Assembly (NCBI GenBank): GCA_012719495.1
Contig: JAAYAG010000108.1
Span: forward strand, 25,714-89,713
Source: Bacteroidales bacterium
GTDB taxonomy: Bacteria; Bacteroidota; Bacteroidia; Bacteroidales; Prolixibacteraceae
DNA: 64,000 nucleotides
Direction of reading: 5' to 3'
The notes under the pieces: generated by a model
Told to the model about the DNA's origin: nothing
The model's input: the letters and a program-made list of their open reading frames with translations, nothing else
The model's database searches: none
Position numbers and translations under genes: made by a program
Shown: positions 36,049 to 44,512 of the stretch, piece after piece
Layout: the number at the start of each line of letters is the position of its first letter
Numbering within the stretch: the first letter of the stretch is position 1

Positions 36049-36903
36049 TTACACCCCACTAAAGGCACTAAACCCACCATCTACAGGAATTACAATACCG
36101 GTTACAAATTTTGACATATCGGAAATAAGATAAACCGAAGTGCCTATAAGTTCTTCTACATTGCCAAAGCGACCCATTGGCGTATTGTTTAGCACTTTAT
36201 TTCCACGAGGAGTAGGTTTTCCAGAAGTTTCGTCAATCATGAGGAAACGGTTCTGGTTTGTGATGAAGAACCCTGGAGCTATTGCATTGACGCGCACACC
36301 GGCTTTAGCAAAATGAACGGCCAGCCATTCGGTAAAATTGTTAATTGATGATTTTGCGGCCGAATAGGCAGGGATTTTGGTGAGTGGGCGGAAAGCATTC
36401 ATGGAAGAAATGTTCAATATTACACCATCTTGCCTTTCGATCATTTCTTTGGCAAAAACCATTGTTGGAAGCAGTGTCCCCTTAAAATTAAGATTAAAAA
36501 CATGGTCAAAACCATCCATTTGTAAATCGAAAAAATTGCTGAGCGAATCGGTTTCTCCTAGAATAATTTGCTCTGCCTGAGTAGTTGCTTTCGGAGAGTT
36601 TCCACCGGCACCATTTATAAGACAATCGATTGCATTAACCTTGCCTAAAATTTTCACCTTCACCTCTTCGAGCGATTCTTTTTCGAGGACATTTGCAGCA
36701 TATCCTTCTATAATCAACCCGGGATATTTAATCTTCAATTCGTTGGCGAACTCAACAATGCGCTGTTCATTTATATCGAGTAAAATAACATTCATGCCAA
36801 TGTTACACAAGCCTTCGGCAATTTGGCTACAAATTACGCCACCGGCTCCGGTTATCACTGCAGTTTTCCCTGTCAGTTTCAAAAGTTCGTTAGTTGTAAT
36901 CAT
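36049..36903 (-). CDS. SDR-family D-mannonate oxidoreductase (fructuronate reductase)
   Basis: 284-residue short-chain dehydrogenase. The dinucleotide loop is TGAGGVICSQIAEGL, the structural motif NGAGG is present, and the active site has Ser in LNISSMNA and YSAAK. The C-terminal PVDGGFSAFSGV is typical. Length and motifs match the SDR-type mannonate oxidoreductase (UxuB/YjmF of Bacillus), which interconverts D-fructuronate and D-mannonate with NAD(P)H. Its start overlaps the eda stop by four bases. With uxaC in the divergent operon, the route glucuronate to mannonate is complete in this locus. Confidence 0.82.
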   Translation of the reverse strand: MITTNELLKLTGKTAVITGAGGVICSQIAEGLCNIGMNVILLDINEQRIVEFANELKIKYPGLIIEGYAANVLEKESLEEVKVKILGKVNAIDCLINGAGGNSPKATTQAEQIILGETDSLSNFFDLQMDGFDHVFNLNFKGTLLPTMVFAKEMIERQDGVILNISSMNAFRPLTKIPAYSAAKSSINNFTEWLAVHFAKAGVRVNAIAPGFFITNQNRFLMIDETSGKPTPRGNKVLNNTPMGRFGNVEELIGTSVYLISDMSKFVTGIVIPVDGGFSAFSGV

Positions 36904-37577
36904 AGTTCTGATTTTATTATCTTGATCAATTCAATCGTTTCTTGCACTTTCAGTGTAAGACCTTCATAATTATTGTTGGCAATATATTCTTTTTTCATGA
37001 GTTGGCTTCCCAATCCGACACAAGTTACACCTGCTTTAAACCATGCTTTAAGGTTATCGTATTCAGGAGTAACACCCCCTGATGGCATTAGATCAGACCA
37101 AGGACACGGGCCTTTTACTGCGGAAACAAACTCAGGACCGCCGACCTGAGAGCCGGGGAATATCTTAACTAATTCACAACCAAGTTCTTCAGCGAGATTA
37201 ATCTCAGAAACAGAGCCACAGCCGGGCGACCACAGTATTTTACGCCGGTTACAAACCTTTGCCATGTCGGGATTTAGCAATGGTGAAACAATAAAATCGG
37301 CACCAAGCTGAATGTAGAGAGAAGCTGTTCCTGCATCAATCACAGAACCCACTCCAATGGCCATTTCTGGCATTTCCCGCTTTACATGTTTCGAAAGTTC
37401 GGCAAACACTTCGTGGGCAAAATCGCCCCTGTTCGTAAATTCAAAAGCACGAGCCCCTCCGTCATAACATGCTTTTACAATTTTTTTGCATACTTCTGTA
37501 TCGGAACTGTAGAAAAGCGGAACCATCCCAGTCTCTTTCATCTTGAGGAAAACCTCTATCCTTGAATATTTTGCCAT
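36900..37577 (-). CDS. eda: KDPG/KHG aldolase
   Basis: Splits 2-keto-3-deoxy-6-phosphogluconate into pyruvate and glyceraldehyde 3-phosphate. 225 residues from ATG 37577 (MAKYSRIEV); an upstream ATG at 37619 adds a non-conserved 14. The conserved Glu is in RAFEFTNRG, and the Schiff-base Lys in ELVKIFPGSQVGG; the phosphate-binding SGGVTPEYDNL is present. Follows kdgK by 73 bases and overlaps the SDR gene. Confidence 0.93.
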   Translation of the reverse strand: MAKYSRIEVFLKMKETGMVPLFYSSDTEVCKKIVKACYDGGARAFEFTNRGDFAHEVFAELSKHVKREMPEMAIGVGSVIDAGTASLYIQLGADFIVSPLLNPDMAKVCNRRKILWSPGCGSVSEINLAEELGCELVKIFPGSQVGGPEFVSAVKGPCPWSDLMPSGGVTPEYDNLKAWFKAGVTCVGLGSQLMKKEYIANNNYEGLTLKVQETIELIKIIKSEL

Positions 37578-37650
37578 AGTCCTAATTTCAAAAAATACTA
37601 ATAATCTAATTTTCTGCATTTAACAACATAAATAAAACTCATTAGAAGCC

Positions 37651-38685
37651 TTAACGAGCCACACGGCCAGAGGCATCGCCTTCCATAAGTTTTAGGACTT
37701 CTTCGACAGTTACCCTGTTATAATCGCCATAAATAGTGTGTTTTAAACAAGATGCAGCCACGGCAAAATTCAATGCTTTTTGATCATCATCGGGCCAAGT
37801 CAACATACCATAAATTAACCCTCCCATAAACGAATCACCACCCCCTACGCGATCTACAATGTGTGTAATCTGGTATTTTGGTGCTTCGTATAACGTTTTG
37901 CCGTTCCAAAGTACGCCAGACCAACTATTATGATTAGCATTGATTGAACCCCGTAACGTAGTAATCACCTTTTTGCACCGAGGAAACCGAGCCATAATTT
38001 GTTTTGAAACCGATTCGTAAGCAGCCCCTTCAACATGCCCTGCAGTAATGTCAAGACCATCGGGACTAATTCCGAGAACCATTTCTGCATCTTCCTCATT
38101 TCCAAGGATCACATCGCAACCAGCAACCAAATCTGGCATTATTTCTCCTGCTTTTTTCCCGTATTTCCACAAGTTTTTACGATAATTTAAGTCACAAGAA
38201 ACAGTAATGCCTTTTTCGTTGGCTTTCTTTATTGCTTCAAAACAAACCTCTGCTGCTCCTTGCGATATAGCGGGGGTAATCCCAGTCCAATGAAACCACC
38301 CTGCGCCCTCGAAGATGTTATCCCAATCGATCATTCCAGGTGCAATCTCAGCAATAGATGAATGGGACCGATCGTAAACCACTTTGCTTCCACGGCTAAC
38401 AGCTCCCGTTTCTAAAAAATAAATACCAAGCCTCTCTCCTCCCCAACTGATCCTTTCAACACCAACACCATGCTTGCGTAAATCTTTCATACAAGCCAGC
38501 CCAATATCGTTTTTCGGAAGACGGGTAACGAAATCGACTGGTATATGGTAATTTGCGAGCGAAACAGCCACATTAGCTTCGCCGCCACCAAAGGTTGCAG
38601 AGAAGCTGTCAACCTGATCGAAACGCAAAAAACCCGGAGTGGCCAGGCGCAACATAATTTCACCAAACGTGATTACTTTCTTCAT
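37651..38685 (-). CDS. kdgK: 2-keto-3-deoxygluconate kinase (PfkB family)
   Basis: 344 residues. N-terminal FGEIMLRLATPGF and GGGEANVAVSLANY, and the C-terminal PfkB signature DRVGGGDSFMGG, are those of bacterial KDG kinases, which phosphorylate KDG to KDPG for the aldolase encoded next. It is the first gene of the minus-strand uronate operon. Its promoter overlaps a LacI palindrome, so it should be induced when a uronate intermediate releases the regulator. Confidence 0.92.
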   Translation of the reverse strand: MKKVITFGEIMLRLATPGFLRFDQVDSFSATFGGGEANVAVSLANYHIPVDFVTRLPKNDIGLACMKDLRKHGVGVERISWGGERLGIYFLETGAVSRGSKVVYDRSHSSIAEIAPGMIDWDNIFEGAGWFHWTGITPAISQGAAEVCFEAIKKANEKGITVSCDLNYRKNLWKYGKKAGEIMPDLVAGCDVILGNEEDAEMVLGISPDGLDITAGHVEGAAYESVSKQIMARFPRCKKVITTLRGSINANHNSWSGVLWNGKTLYEAPKYQITHIVDRVGGGDSFMGGLIYGMLTWPDDDQKALNFAVAASCLKHTIYGDYNRVTVEEVLKLMEGDASGRVAR

Positions 38686-38748
38686 AAAAAATACATTGTG
38701 TTTTGGAGTAAATCCTATTTTAATTTTCCTTTTCAGTGATTAAGAAAA

Positions 38749-38789
38749 CAAAAATAAAAAAAGAGAAACACAATGCAAACGTTTGCATT
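38749..38789 (-). promoter_or_regulatory. kdgK operon promoter with overlapping LacI-family operator
   Basis: On the minus strand TTTG (38779-38776) and TATTTTTG (38756-38749) are 19 bases apart, an ideal Bacteroidota promoter; transcription would start about 57 bases before kdgK. The perfect 18-bp palindrome AATGCAAACGTTTGCATT (38772-38789) has the AAACGTTT-type core usual for LacI-family operators and covers the -33 element. It also lies before the lacI gene, 48 bases from its ATG, whose own TATTTTTG box is at 38798-38805. Confidence 0.8.
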
Positions 38790-38836
38790 TATTTTTTTAT
38801 TTTTGACGCAACAAGCACAAAAGAGTCGATAGACAT

Positions 38837-39871
38837 ATGGTATCGAAAAAACAAACTACTATTCAAGACATCGCCAAAGCACTCAATATCACGGCATCAA
38901 CAGTGTCGAGAGCAATGAACGATCATCCCAAAATAAGTCAGGCAACCAAGAATATGGTTATCGAAAAAGCCAGGGAAATGCAATATCAACCCAATGCCAT
39001 GGCATCGAACTTGCGTAAAGGAAAAGCCAATACAGTAGGGATGATTGTGCCACGCATCAACCGTCATTTTTTTTCAAACATCATCAACGGTGTTGAAAGC
39101 ATTCTGAACCCCGCCGGATACAACTTAATAATATGCCAATCGGAAGAAAGAGTTTCCAAAGAGATAGAAAATGTAAAAACGTTGATTTCGAACCGGGTAA
39201 GTGGGATTCTTATGTCTTTATCGATAGAAACACAAGATGTAAAGCATTTACAAAAAGTGATGAACCACCGCATTCCCCTTGTATTATTCGATCGAGTAAG
39301 TAACAAACTACCAATTAGTTGCGTAGAAAACGACGATGAATTGGGAGCTTACGACATGACCATTCATTTGATAGACCAAGGGTATACCAACTTTATGTGG
39401 ATGGGGGGCCCACGAAATGTTTTCATATATAAAAACCGATACTGCGGATATAAAAAAGCGTTAGAATCGAGAAAGCTTAAGCCCGCTCAGATGCAAATCT
39501 TCGAAGGACACCCCACCCTACAAGTTGCCCTCGACTTTATGCGGAATTATCTCGAACACAATAAAGCACCCGATGTTGTTTTTGCCACGTCAGATTATAT
39601 GGCTATGGGCGCAATTCAAGCGTGCCAAGAAAAGGGATTAAAAATTCCTGATGACATTGCGGTTGCTGGCTATGCCAATGAGCCATTCTCTGAATTAATC
39701 AGCCCAAAACTCACTACCGTAGAACAATATAGCGAGGAAATTGGGAAAGCTGCTGCCCGATTGTTACTCGAGGAAATGCTTTCGGAAAACGATGAAGTGA
39801 TTCCACGAAAAACTATCCTTAGGCCGAGGCTTATCGTCAGGGAATCAACGGTAAAAAGTAAGCAAGAATGA
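38837..39871 (+). CDS. LacI-family transcriptional regulator of the uronate locus
   Basis: 344 residues. The helix-turn-helix is IQDIAKALNITASTVSRAMN, followed by the hinge helix region NAMASNLRKGKANTVG that inserts into the operator centre. The effector domain is of periplasmic-binding-protein type (MIVPRINRHFFSNIINGVE; later FATSDYMAMGAIQAC). It is divergent from kdgK and followed after 51 bases by uxaC, so it probably represses both operons through the palindrome at 38772-38789 and responds to a pathway intermediate such as KDG or a uronate. The inducer is inferred. Confidence 0.93.
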   Translation: MVSKKQTTIQDIAKALNITASTVSRAMNDHPKISQATKNMVIEKAREMQYQPNAMASNLRKGKANTVGMIVPRINRHFFSNIINGVESILNPAGYNLIICQSEERVSKEIENVKTLISNRVSGILMSLSIETQDVKHLQKVMNHRIPLVLFDRVSNKLPISCVENDDELGAYDMTIHLIDQGYTNFMWMGGPRNVFIYKNRYCGYKKALESRKLKPAQMQIFEGHPTLQVALDFMRNYLEHNKAPDVVFATSDYMAMGAIQACQEKGLKIPDDIAVAGYANEPFSELISPKLTTVEQYSEEIGKAAARLLLEEMLSENDEVIPRKTILRPRLIVRESTVKSKQE

Positions 39872-39922
39872 CTATTTGACTAACAATAAAAATTAGAAAA
39901 TAATATAAAAAGCAACATAGAT

Positions 39923-41323
39923 ATGAAACCATTCATGGATAAAAATTTTATGCTGAACACAAGATCAGCGGAGCGATTATTTCATGAGTATGCAGCAAAC
40001 ATGCCCATTATCGACTACCACAACCACCTTCCACCGGCAGAGATAGCTCAAAATATTACCTTTGAAAACATCACACAGGTATGGCTGAAAGGCGACCATT
40101 ACAAATGGAGGGCCATGCGCGCTAACGGGATCGACGAAAATTTCATTACCGGCAATGCTTCAGACTATGAGAAATTTGAAAAATGGGCGGCTACGGTACC
40201 ATACACACTGAGAAATCCGCTTTACCACTGGACTCACCTGGAGTTGCAGCGTTACTTTGGCATTGACGAACTATTAAATCCGGGCAGTGCCAGAAGCATT
40301 TATGAGCAAACTTCAGGATTATTGCAAACAAGCGATTATTCAGTAAAAAACTTGCTGCGAAAAAGGAATGTTTCTGTACTATGCACTACCGACGACCCAA
40401 TCGATGACCTGGCTTATCATAAACAAATTACACAAAGCAACTTCGAAATAAAAACCCTACCCGCATGGAGGCCCGACAAGGCCATGAATGCCGAAAATCC
40501 AGCAATTTACAATCAATATATCGATCGCCTTTCTGAGGTAGCGGGCATCAGCATAACTACAATTGACCAATTGCTGGAAGCACTTCAGAAACGACACGAT
40601 TACTTTGAACAAACCGGCTGTAAAGTTTCTGACCATGGGATTGAAGAGTTTTATGCCGAAGACTTCACTGCCAGCGAAATTAATTCAATATTCAATAAAG
40701 TTCGTAGCGGAATACAATTAAGCCATACAGAGCTGGTAAAATTCAAATCATTTATGCTCCTTGAATTTGCTCGTATGGACTACGCGACCAATTGGGTACA
40801 ACAATTTCATTATGGAGTGTTGCGAAACAATAACAGCCGGATGTTTGTCAAGATTGGCCCCGACACTGGTTTCGACTCTATTGGCGATTTCAAGGTTGCT
40901 GCAAATCTCGCGAAATTTCTCAATACACTCGACAAAGAAAACAAATTGGCAAAAACCATTCTTTATAATATTAATCCTGGCGACAATGAAATGATTGCCA
41001 CCATGTTGGGGAACTTTAACGAAGGCCCTGTTGCCGGTAAGATACAATTCGGCTCAGGCTGGTGGTTCCTCGATCAGAAAAATGGCATGGTAGCCCAGAT
41101 GAATTCGCTATCGACCTTAGGACTGCTCAGCAAATTTGTAGGAATGCTCACTGATTCAAGAAGTTTCCTTTCATTTCCGCGGCATGAATATTTCCGTAGA
41201 ATAATGTGCAATCTGTTTGGAACTGACATGGAAAATGGCGAAATTCCCAACGACTTTGAATTAGTCGGGGGAATTGTTCAAGACATTTGTTACAACAATG
41301 CCAAACGCTATTTCGGGTTCTAA
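39923..41323 (+). CDS. uxaC: Glucuronate (uronate) isomerase
   Basis: Converts D-glucuronate to D-fructuronate and D-galacturonate to D-tagaturonate, in the cytoplasm. 466 residues of the amidohydrolase-like UxaC family: N-terminal MPIIDYHNHLPPAEIA with metal-binding HxH, WLKGDHYKWRAMRANG, LCTTDDPIDD, and C-terminal LTDSRSFLSFPRHEYFRR. Complete. Co-transcribed with the LacI gene and probably with the small coiled-coil gene 17 bases downstream. Confidence 0.96.
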   Translation: MKPFMDKNFMLNTRSAERLFHEYAANMPIIDYHNHLPPAEIAQNITFENITQVWLKGDHYKWRAMRANGIDENFITGNASDYEKFEKWAATVPYTLRNPLYHWTHLELQRYFGIDELLNPGSARSIYEQTSGLLQTSDYSVKNLLRKRNVSVLCTTDDPIDDLAYHKQITQSNFEIKTLPAWRPDKAMNAENPAIYNQYIDRLSEVAGISITTIDQLLEALQKRHDYFEQTGCKVSDHGIEEFYAEDFTASEINSIFNKVRSGIQLSHTELVKFKSFMLLEFARMDYATNWVQQFHYGVLRNNNSRMFVKIGPDTGFDSIGDFKVAANLAKFLNTLDKENKLAKTILYNINPGDNEMIATMLGNFNEGPVAGKIQFGSGWWFLDQKNGMVAQMNSLSTLGLLSKFVGMLTDSRSFLSFPRHEYFRRIMCNLFGTDMENGEIPNDFELVGGIVQDICYNNAKRYFGF

Positions 41324-41340
41324 CCGTTAAAGAATAACCT

Positions 41341-41658
41341 ATGGAAAAACAAGAATTCAGAGAAAAAGCCAAGCAAAGTATCGATGAAATCTTCGACAAG
41401 ATTGAAGAACTGAAGGCAAAGAAAGATGAAGCCAAAGCCGAAATTGTTGAAAAATACGAAGAACAGATTGCTGAACTTGAGGCTAAACGCGACGAGCTAC
41501 AGTCAAAATACGACCAGCTTATCGATGCAGCCGAAGACAAATGGGAAGATGTGAAAGGTGCTTTTACCGAAAGTGCAGCATCGTTCAAAGAAGGTTTTTC
41601 GAAATTGTTATCACCATTCAAAAAAGACAACAACGACGAAGAGCCCCCAGTGGCCTAA
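41341..41658 (+). CDS. Small coiled-coil protein, 105 aa
   Basis: A highly charged Lys/Glu-rich helix covers residues 1-75 (heptads such as EEQIAELEAKRDELQSKYDQ) and a short tail follows (FKEGFSKLLSPFKKDNNDEE). No signal peptide or membrane segment. Similar to small apolipoprotein- or YtxH-like stress proteins in general character, but no family is recognised. It lies 17 bases after uxaC and before a strong terminator, so it is likely the last gene of that operon, although a role in uronate use is not evident. Confidence 0.7.
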   Translation: MEKQEFREKAKQSIDEIFDKIEELKAKKDEAKAEIVEKYEEQIAELEAKRDELQSKYDQLIDAAEDKWEDVKGAFTESAASFKEGFSKLLSPFKKDNNDEEPPVA

Positions 41659-41670
41659 CGTAAAAATTTA

Positions 41671-41700
41671 AATAGGGGCACCAACAATGGTGCCCCTATT
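41671..41700 (+). terminator. Strong intrinsic terminator between convergent operons
   Basis: A perfect 13-bp stem AATAGGGGCACCA / TGGTGCCCCTATT with a 4-base ACAA loop, followed by ATTTTTT on the plus strand. The lacI-uxaC unit ends here, and the vor operon arrives from the other side. A second small hairpin (CCGGT/ACCGG) lies at about 41706-41718. Confidence 0.9.
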
Positions 41701-41750
41701 ATTTTTTCCGGTAAAACCGGGAGAACAAAACCAATGTGAAATTGCTGGTC

Positions 41751-42296
41751 TTAATTTACTGCAATAACATTATCCTTTCCCAAATCGAGAGCTTCCATAT
41801 TTTCAGGAATCGTTTTATGATGTCTTTCAGGAAGCGACTTTTCGAGGCCACGTTGTACATTTTCGAGTTTCACAATAGGTTTCACCTGCAAAAATGCACC
41901 AAGTACAATCATATTAAATATGCGTGGTTTTCCCTGCTCTGCAGCAATCTGAGTTGCAGCAATCTTGTATACTTTTATATCGGTACGTGTTGGCGGCTTA
42001 ATAATTCCGTTCGGATCGAACAAAAGAGTTCCTCCTGCTTTTATTTTGCTTTCGAACTTATCGAGCGATTGCTGATTAAGGATTATGGCTGTATCGTATT
42101 CGTTCAGCACGGGCGAAGATATCCGTTCGTCGCTGAGAATAACTGTTACATTGGCTGTACCGCCACGCATTTCAGGCCCGTAGGACGGAAACCATGATAC
42201 TTCCTGATCTTGCATGATCCCAGAATATGCAAGAATTTTTCCCATCGAAAGAACTCCCTGTCCGCCAAAACCTGCGATTATAATTTCTTCTGTCAT
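41751..42296 (-). CDS. 2-oxoacid:ferredoxin oxidoreductase, gamma subunit
   Basis: 181-residue gamma subunit of a ferredoxin-linked 2-oxoacid oxidoreductase. The family start EIIIAGFGGQGVLSMGKIL and the segment SYGPEMRGGTANVTVILSD are typical. It completes the delta-alpha-beta-gamma set encoded immediately upstream, five bases after the beta gene, and is the last gene of the operon that begins with pheA. Confidence 0.92.
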   Translation of the reverse strand: MTEEIIIAGFGGQGVLSMGKILAYSGIMQDQEVSWFPSYGPEMRGGTANVTVILSDERISSPVLNEYDTAIILNQQSLDKFESKIKAGGTLLFDPNGIIKPPTRTDIKVYKIAATQIAAEQGKPRIFNMIVLGAFLQVKPIVKLENVQRGLEKSLPERHHKTIPENMEALDLGKDNVIAVN

Positions 42297-42301
42297 CGTA
42301 G

Positions 42302-43117
42302 TTACTTTTTAAGTTTCTGGACTTTATACTGCTCTATGTCGAGTCGTTCACTATCTTTTAAATCGCCAAGCGGATAGAAAGGGAACATGTTCTCTTCCAT
42401 CCATTTGTTTGAAGCTACCGGGTCAATTTTCCATCCCGAGTTACATGTTGAAACCACTTCAACGAACGAAGTCCCAATTTTCTTTGCCGAATTTTCGAAC
42501 GCTTTTCTGATAGCTTTCTTGCATTTCCGCACGTTAGCAGGTGTATGAACACTTTGACGGGTAACATACGCTGCTCCGGGAAGCTGAGCCAGCAATTCAG
42601 TTATTTTCAGTGGGTAGCCATTCAAATCGACATCGCGGCCATAAGGAGTAGTTGCAGTAACCTGTCCCAGCATGGTAGTTGGGGCCATTTGACCGCCTGT
42701 CATACCGTAAATTGCATTATTGATGAAAATCATCACAATATTTTCACCCCGGTTTACGGCATGAAAAGTTTCTCCGGTGCCAATTGCTGCAAGGTCTCCA
42801 TCGCCCTGATAGGTAAACACATACTTATCGGGGTTGGTACGTTTATATCCTGTAGCAACAGCAGGAGCCTTACCATGGGCTGCCTCCATAAAATCAACAT
42901 CGATGTAATCATACATAAAAACAGCACATCCAACAGGCGAAACACCAACTGTTTTATCCTGAATGCCCATTTCCTCAATCACTTCGGCAATAAGCTTGTT
43001 AACCACCCCATGACTACAACCGTAGCAGTAGTGCATCGGCTTATCGGTGAGAACTTTTGATTTCCCATAAACCCTGTTTTCGGGTTTAATGATATCTTGT
43101 AACTGTAAATCTGCCAT
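42302..43117 (-). CDS. 2-oxoacid:ferredoxin oxidoreductase, beta (TPP-binding) subunit
   Basis: 271 residues with CYGCSHGVVNKLIAEV and the thiamine-diphosphate motif YQGDGDLAAIGTGE followed by NNAIYGMTGGQMAPTT. This subunit holds TPP and an iron-sulfur cluster and performs decarboxylation of the 2-oxoacid to acyl-CoA. Two bases separate it from the alpha gene. Substrate is not settled by sequence: branched-chain, 2-oxoglutarate and arylpyruvate enzymes are all in this family. Confidence 0.92.
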   Translation of the reverse strand: MADLQLQDIIKPENRVYGKSKVLTDKPMHYCYGCSHGVVNKLIAEVIEEMGIQDKTVGVSPVGCAVFMYDYIDVDFMEAAHGKAPAVATGYKRTNPDKYVFTYQGDGDLAAIGTGETFHAVNRGENIVMIFINNAIYGMTGGQMAPTTMLGQVTATTPYGRDVDLNGYPLKITELLAQLPGAAYVTRQSVHTPANVRKCKKAIRKAFENSAKKIGTSFVEVVSTCNSGWKIDPVASNKWMEENMFPFYPLGDLKDSERLDIEQYKVQKLKK

Positions 43118-43119
43118 AG

Positions 43120-44208
43120 TTATTTCCCGATTAATTTTGATTCAACCACATCAGCCACTTCGCCCGGATTGGTAATCATACCGCCCATACGGCCAAAGTA
43201 TTCTACCTTTGTTTTACCATTTACTGCCAGGCGTACATCTTGTACCATCTGGCCCGCATTCATCTCTACCGAAAGGAAGCCTTTCACTCCTCGATTGGCG
43301 AGCTCGCTGATAATTTTGGTTGGAAACGGGAAAAGTGTAATCGGACGTAACAAACCGACTTTAATGCCCTTTTCACGCAAAATATCAACCGATTTCTGAC
43401 TTATACGTGCCGAAAGACCGAATGCCACAATAACATACTCAGCATCATCGCACTGAATCATTTCATAGCGAACTTCTTCTTCTTCCATTTTGCGGTATTT
43501 TGCCTGAAGCTTTTGGTTAAATTTTTCTTGGCGTTCAGAAACCAATTCAAGTGAAGTAACGATATGCTGATTGCGATTCGCTTTTTTACCGTTTGCCGCC
43601 CAACTTCCATGCATTTCTTCAATTTGCTGTTCAGTCCAGCGAGGTTTATAGTCGCTAAGTTCCACTTTCTCCATGGTTTGTCCAATAACCCCGTCGGCAA
43701 GAATCATTGCCGGGTTACGGTATTTGAAGGCAAGTTCGAAGCCTAAATCGACAAAATCGTTCATTTCCTGAACAGAAGCGGGCGCTAACACGATAAGTTG
43801 AAAATCGCCATGCCCACCGCCTTTGGTTGCTTGAAAATAATCCGATTGCGAAGGTTGGATTGTTCCCAACCCAGGGCCTCCACGCTGAACATTAACAATG
43901 AGGCAAGGCAACTCAGCACCTGCCAGATAAGATAACCCTTCAGACATAAGGCTTATCCCTGGGCTCGACGATGAAGTCATTACTTTTTTCCCCGAAGAAG
44001 CACCTCCATATATCATATTGATAGAAGCGCCTTCACTTTCGGCCTGTAAAACAACCATGCCTGTTTCTTCCCAGGGACGGCGAGCCATTAAAGTTTCCAT
44101 TATTTCGGATTGAGGGGTAATTGGATATCCAAAGTAGCCATCGCATCCGCAACGTATTGCAGCCTCGGCGATTACCTCATTCCCTTTCATTAAACGTAAG
44201 TCTCCCAT
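43120..44208 (-). CDS. vorB: 2-oxoacid:ferredoxin oxidoreductase, alpha subunit (VorB-like)
   Basis: 362 residues. Start MKGNEVIAEAAIRCGCDGYFG, then GYPITPQSEIMETL, VLQAESEGASINMIYGGASS and TSSSSPGISLMSEGLSYLAG, ending GGMITNPGEVADVV. This pattern corresponds to the subunit commonly named VorB (3-methyl-2-oxobutanoate dehydrogenase) in Bacteroidota, though the name is often assigned without biochemical proof. Gene order and the neighbouring aromatic amino acid genes leave phenylpyruvate as a possible substrate. Confidence 0.9.
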   Translation of the reverse strand: MGDLRLMKGNEVIAEAAIRCGCDGYFGYPITPQSEIMETLMARRPWEETGMVVLQAESEGASINMIYGGASSGKKVMTSSSSPGISLMSEGLSYLAGAELPCLIVNVQRGGPGLGTIQPSQSDYFQATKGGGHGDFQLIVLAPASVQEMNDFVDLGFELAFKYRNPAMILADGVIGQTMEKVELSDYKPRWTEQQIEEMHGSWAANGKKANRNQHIVTSLELVSERQEKFNQKLQAKYRKMEEEEVRYEMIQCDDAEYVIVAFGLSARISQKSVDILREKGIKVGLLRPITLFPFPTKIISELANRGVKGFLSVEMNAGQMVQDVRLAVNGKTKVEYFGRMGGMITNPGEVADVVESKLIGK

Positions 44209-44257
44209 TGTATGGATGATTTTAAAGTTTCTACTTAATTTATTATTCCCGCGTTTT

Positions 44258-44482
44258 TCAGGAATTTACCCTATAAACAGTCAAACAACTATCGGGACAC
44301 ACCATTCCACAGTTAGTGCAACCAATACACAACTCCGGATTCTCCATATAAGAGTAGTTATACCCTTTGCTATTCACCTCTTTATTAAGGTTTAACACGC
44401 CGTACGGACAAGCGACGACACAAAGGTTACAGCCTTTGCATTTTTCGTTGTCAACTACTACTGCTCCTCTTGCTTTCGCCAT
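44258..44482 (-). CDS. 2-oxoacid:ferredoxin oxidoreductase, delta (ferredoxin) subunit
   Basis: 74 residues with two [4Fe-4S] motifs: CKGCNLCVVACPYG and CIGCTNCGMVCP. It passes electrons from the alpha/beta core to soluble ferredoxin. Located between the aminotransferase (30 bases upstream) and the alpha gene (49 bases downstream). Confidence 0.93.
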   Translation of the reverse strand: MAKARGAVVVDNEKCKGCNLCVVACPYGVLNLNKEVNSKGYNYSYMENPELCIGCTNCGMVCPDSCLTVYRVNS

Positions 44483-44512
44483 TGTTCTATTTTATTTATT
44501 ATGTTTATTCTA

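Noticed and set aside
38736..38918. Plus-strand frame covering the kdgK-lacI regulatory region
   Set aside because: It spans the operator and both promoters and runs into lacI in a different frame.
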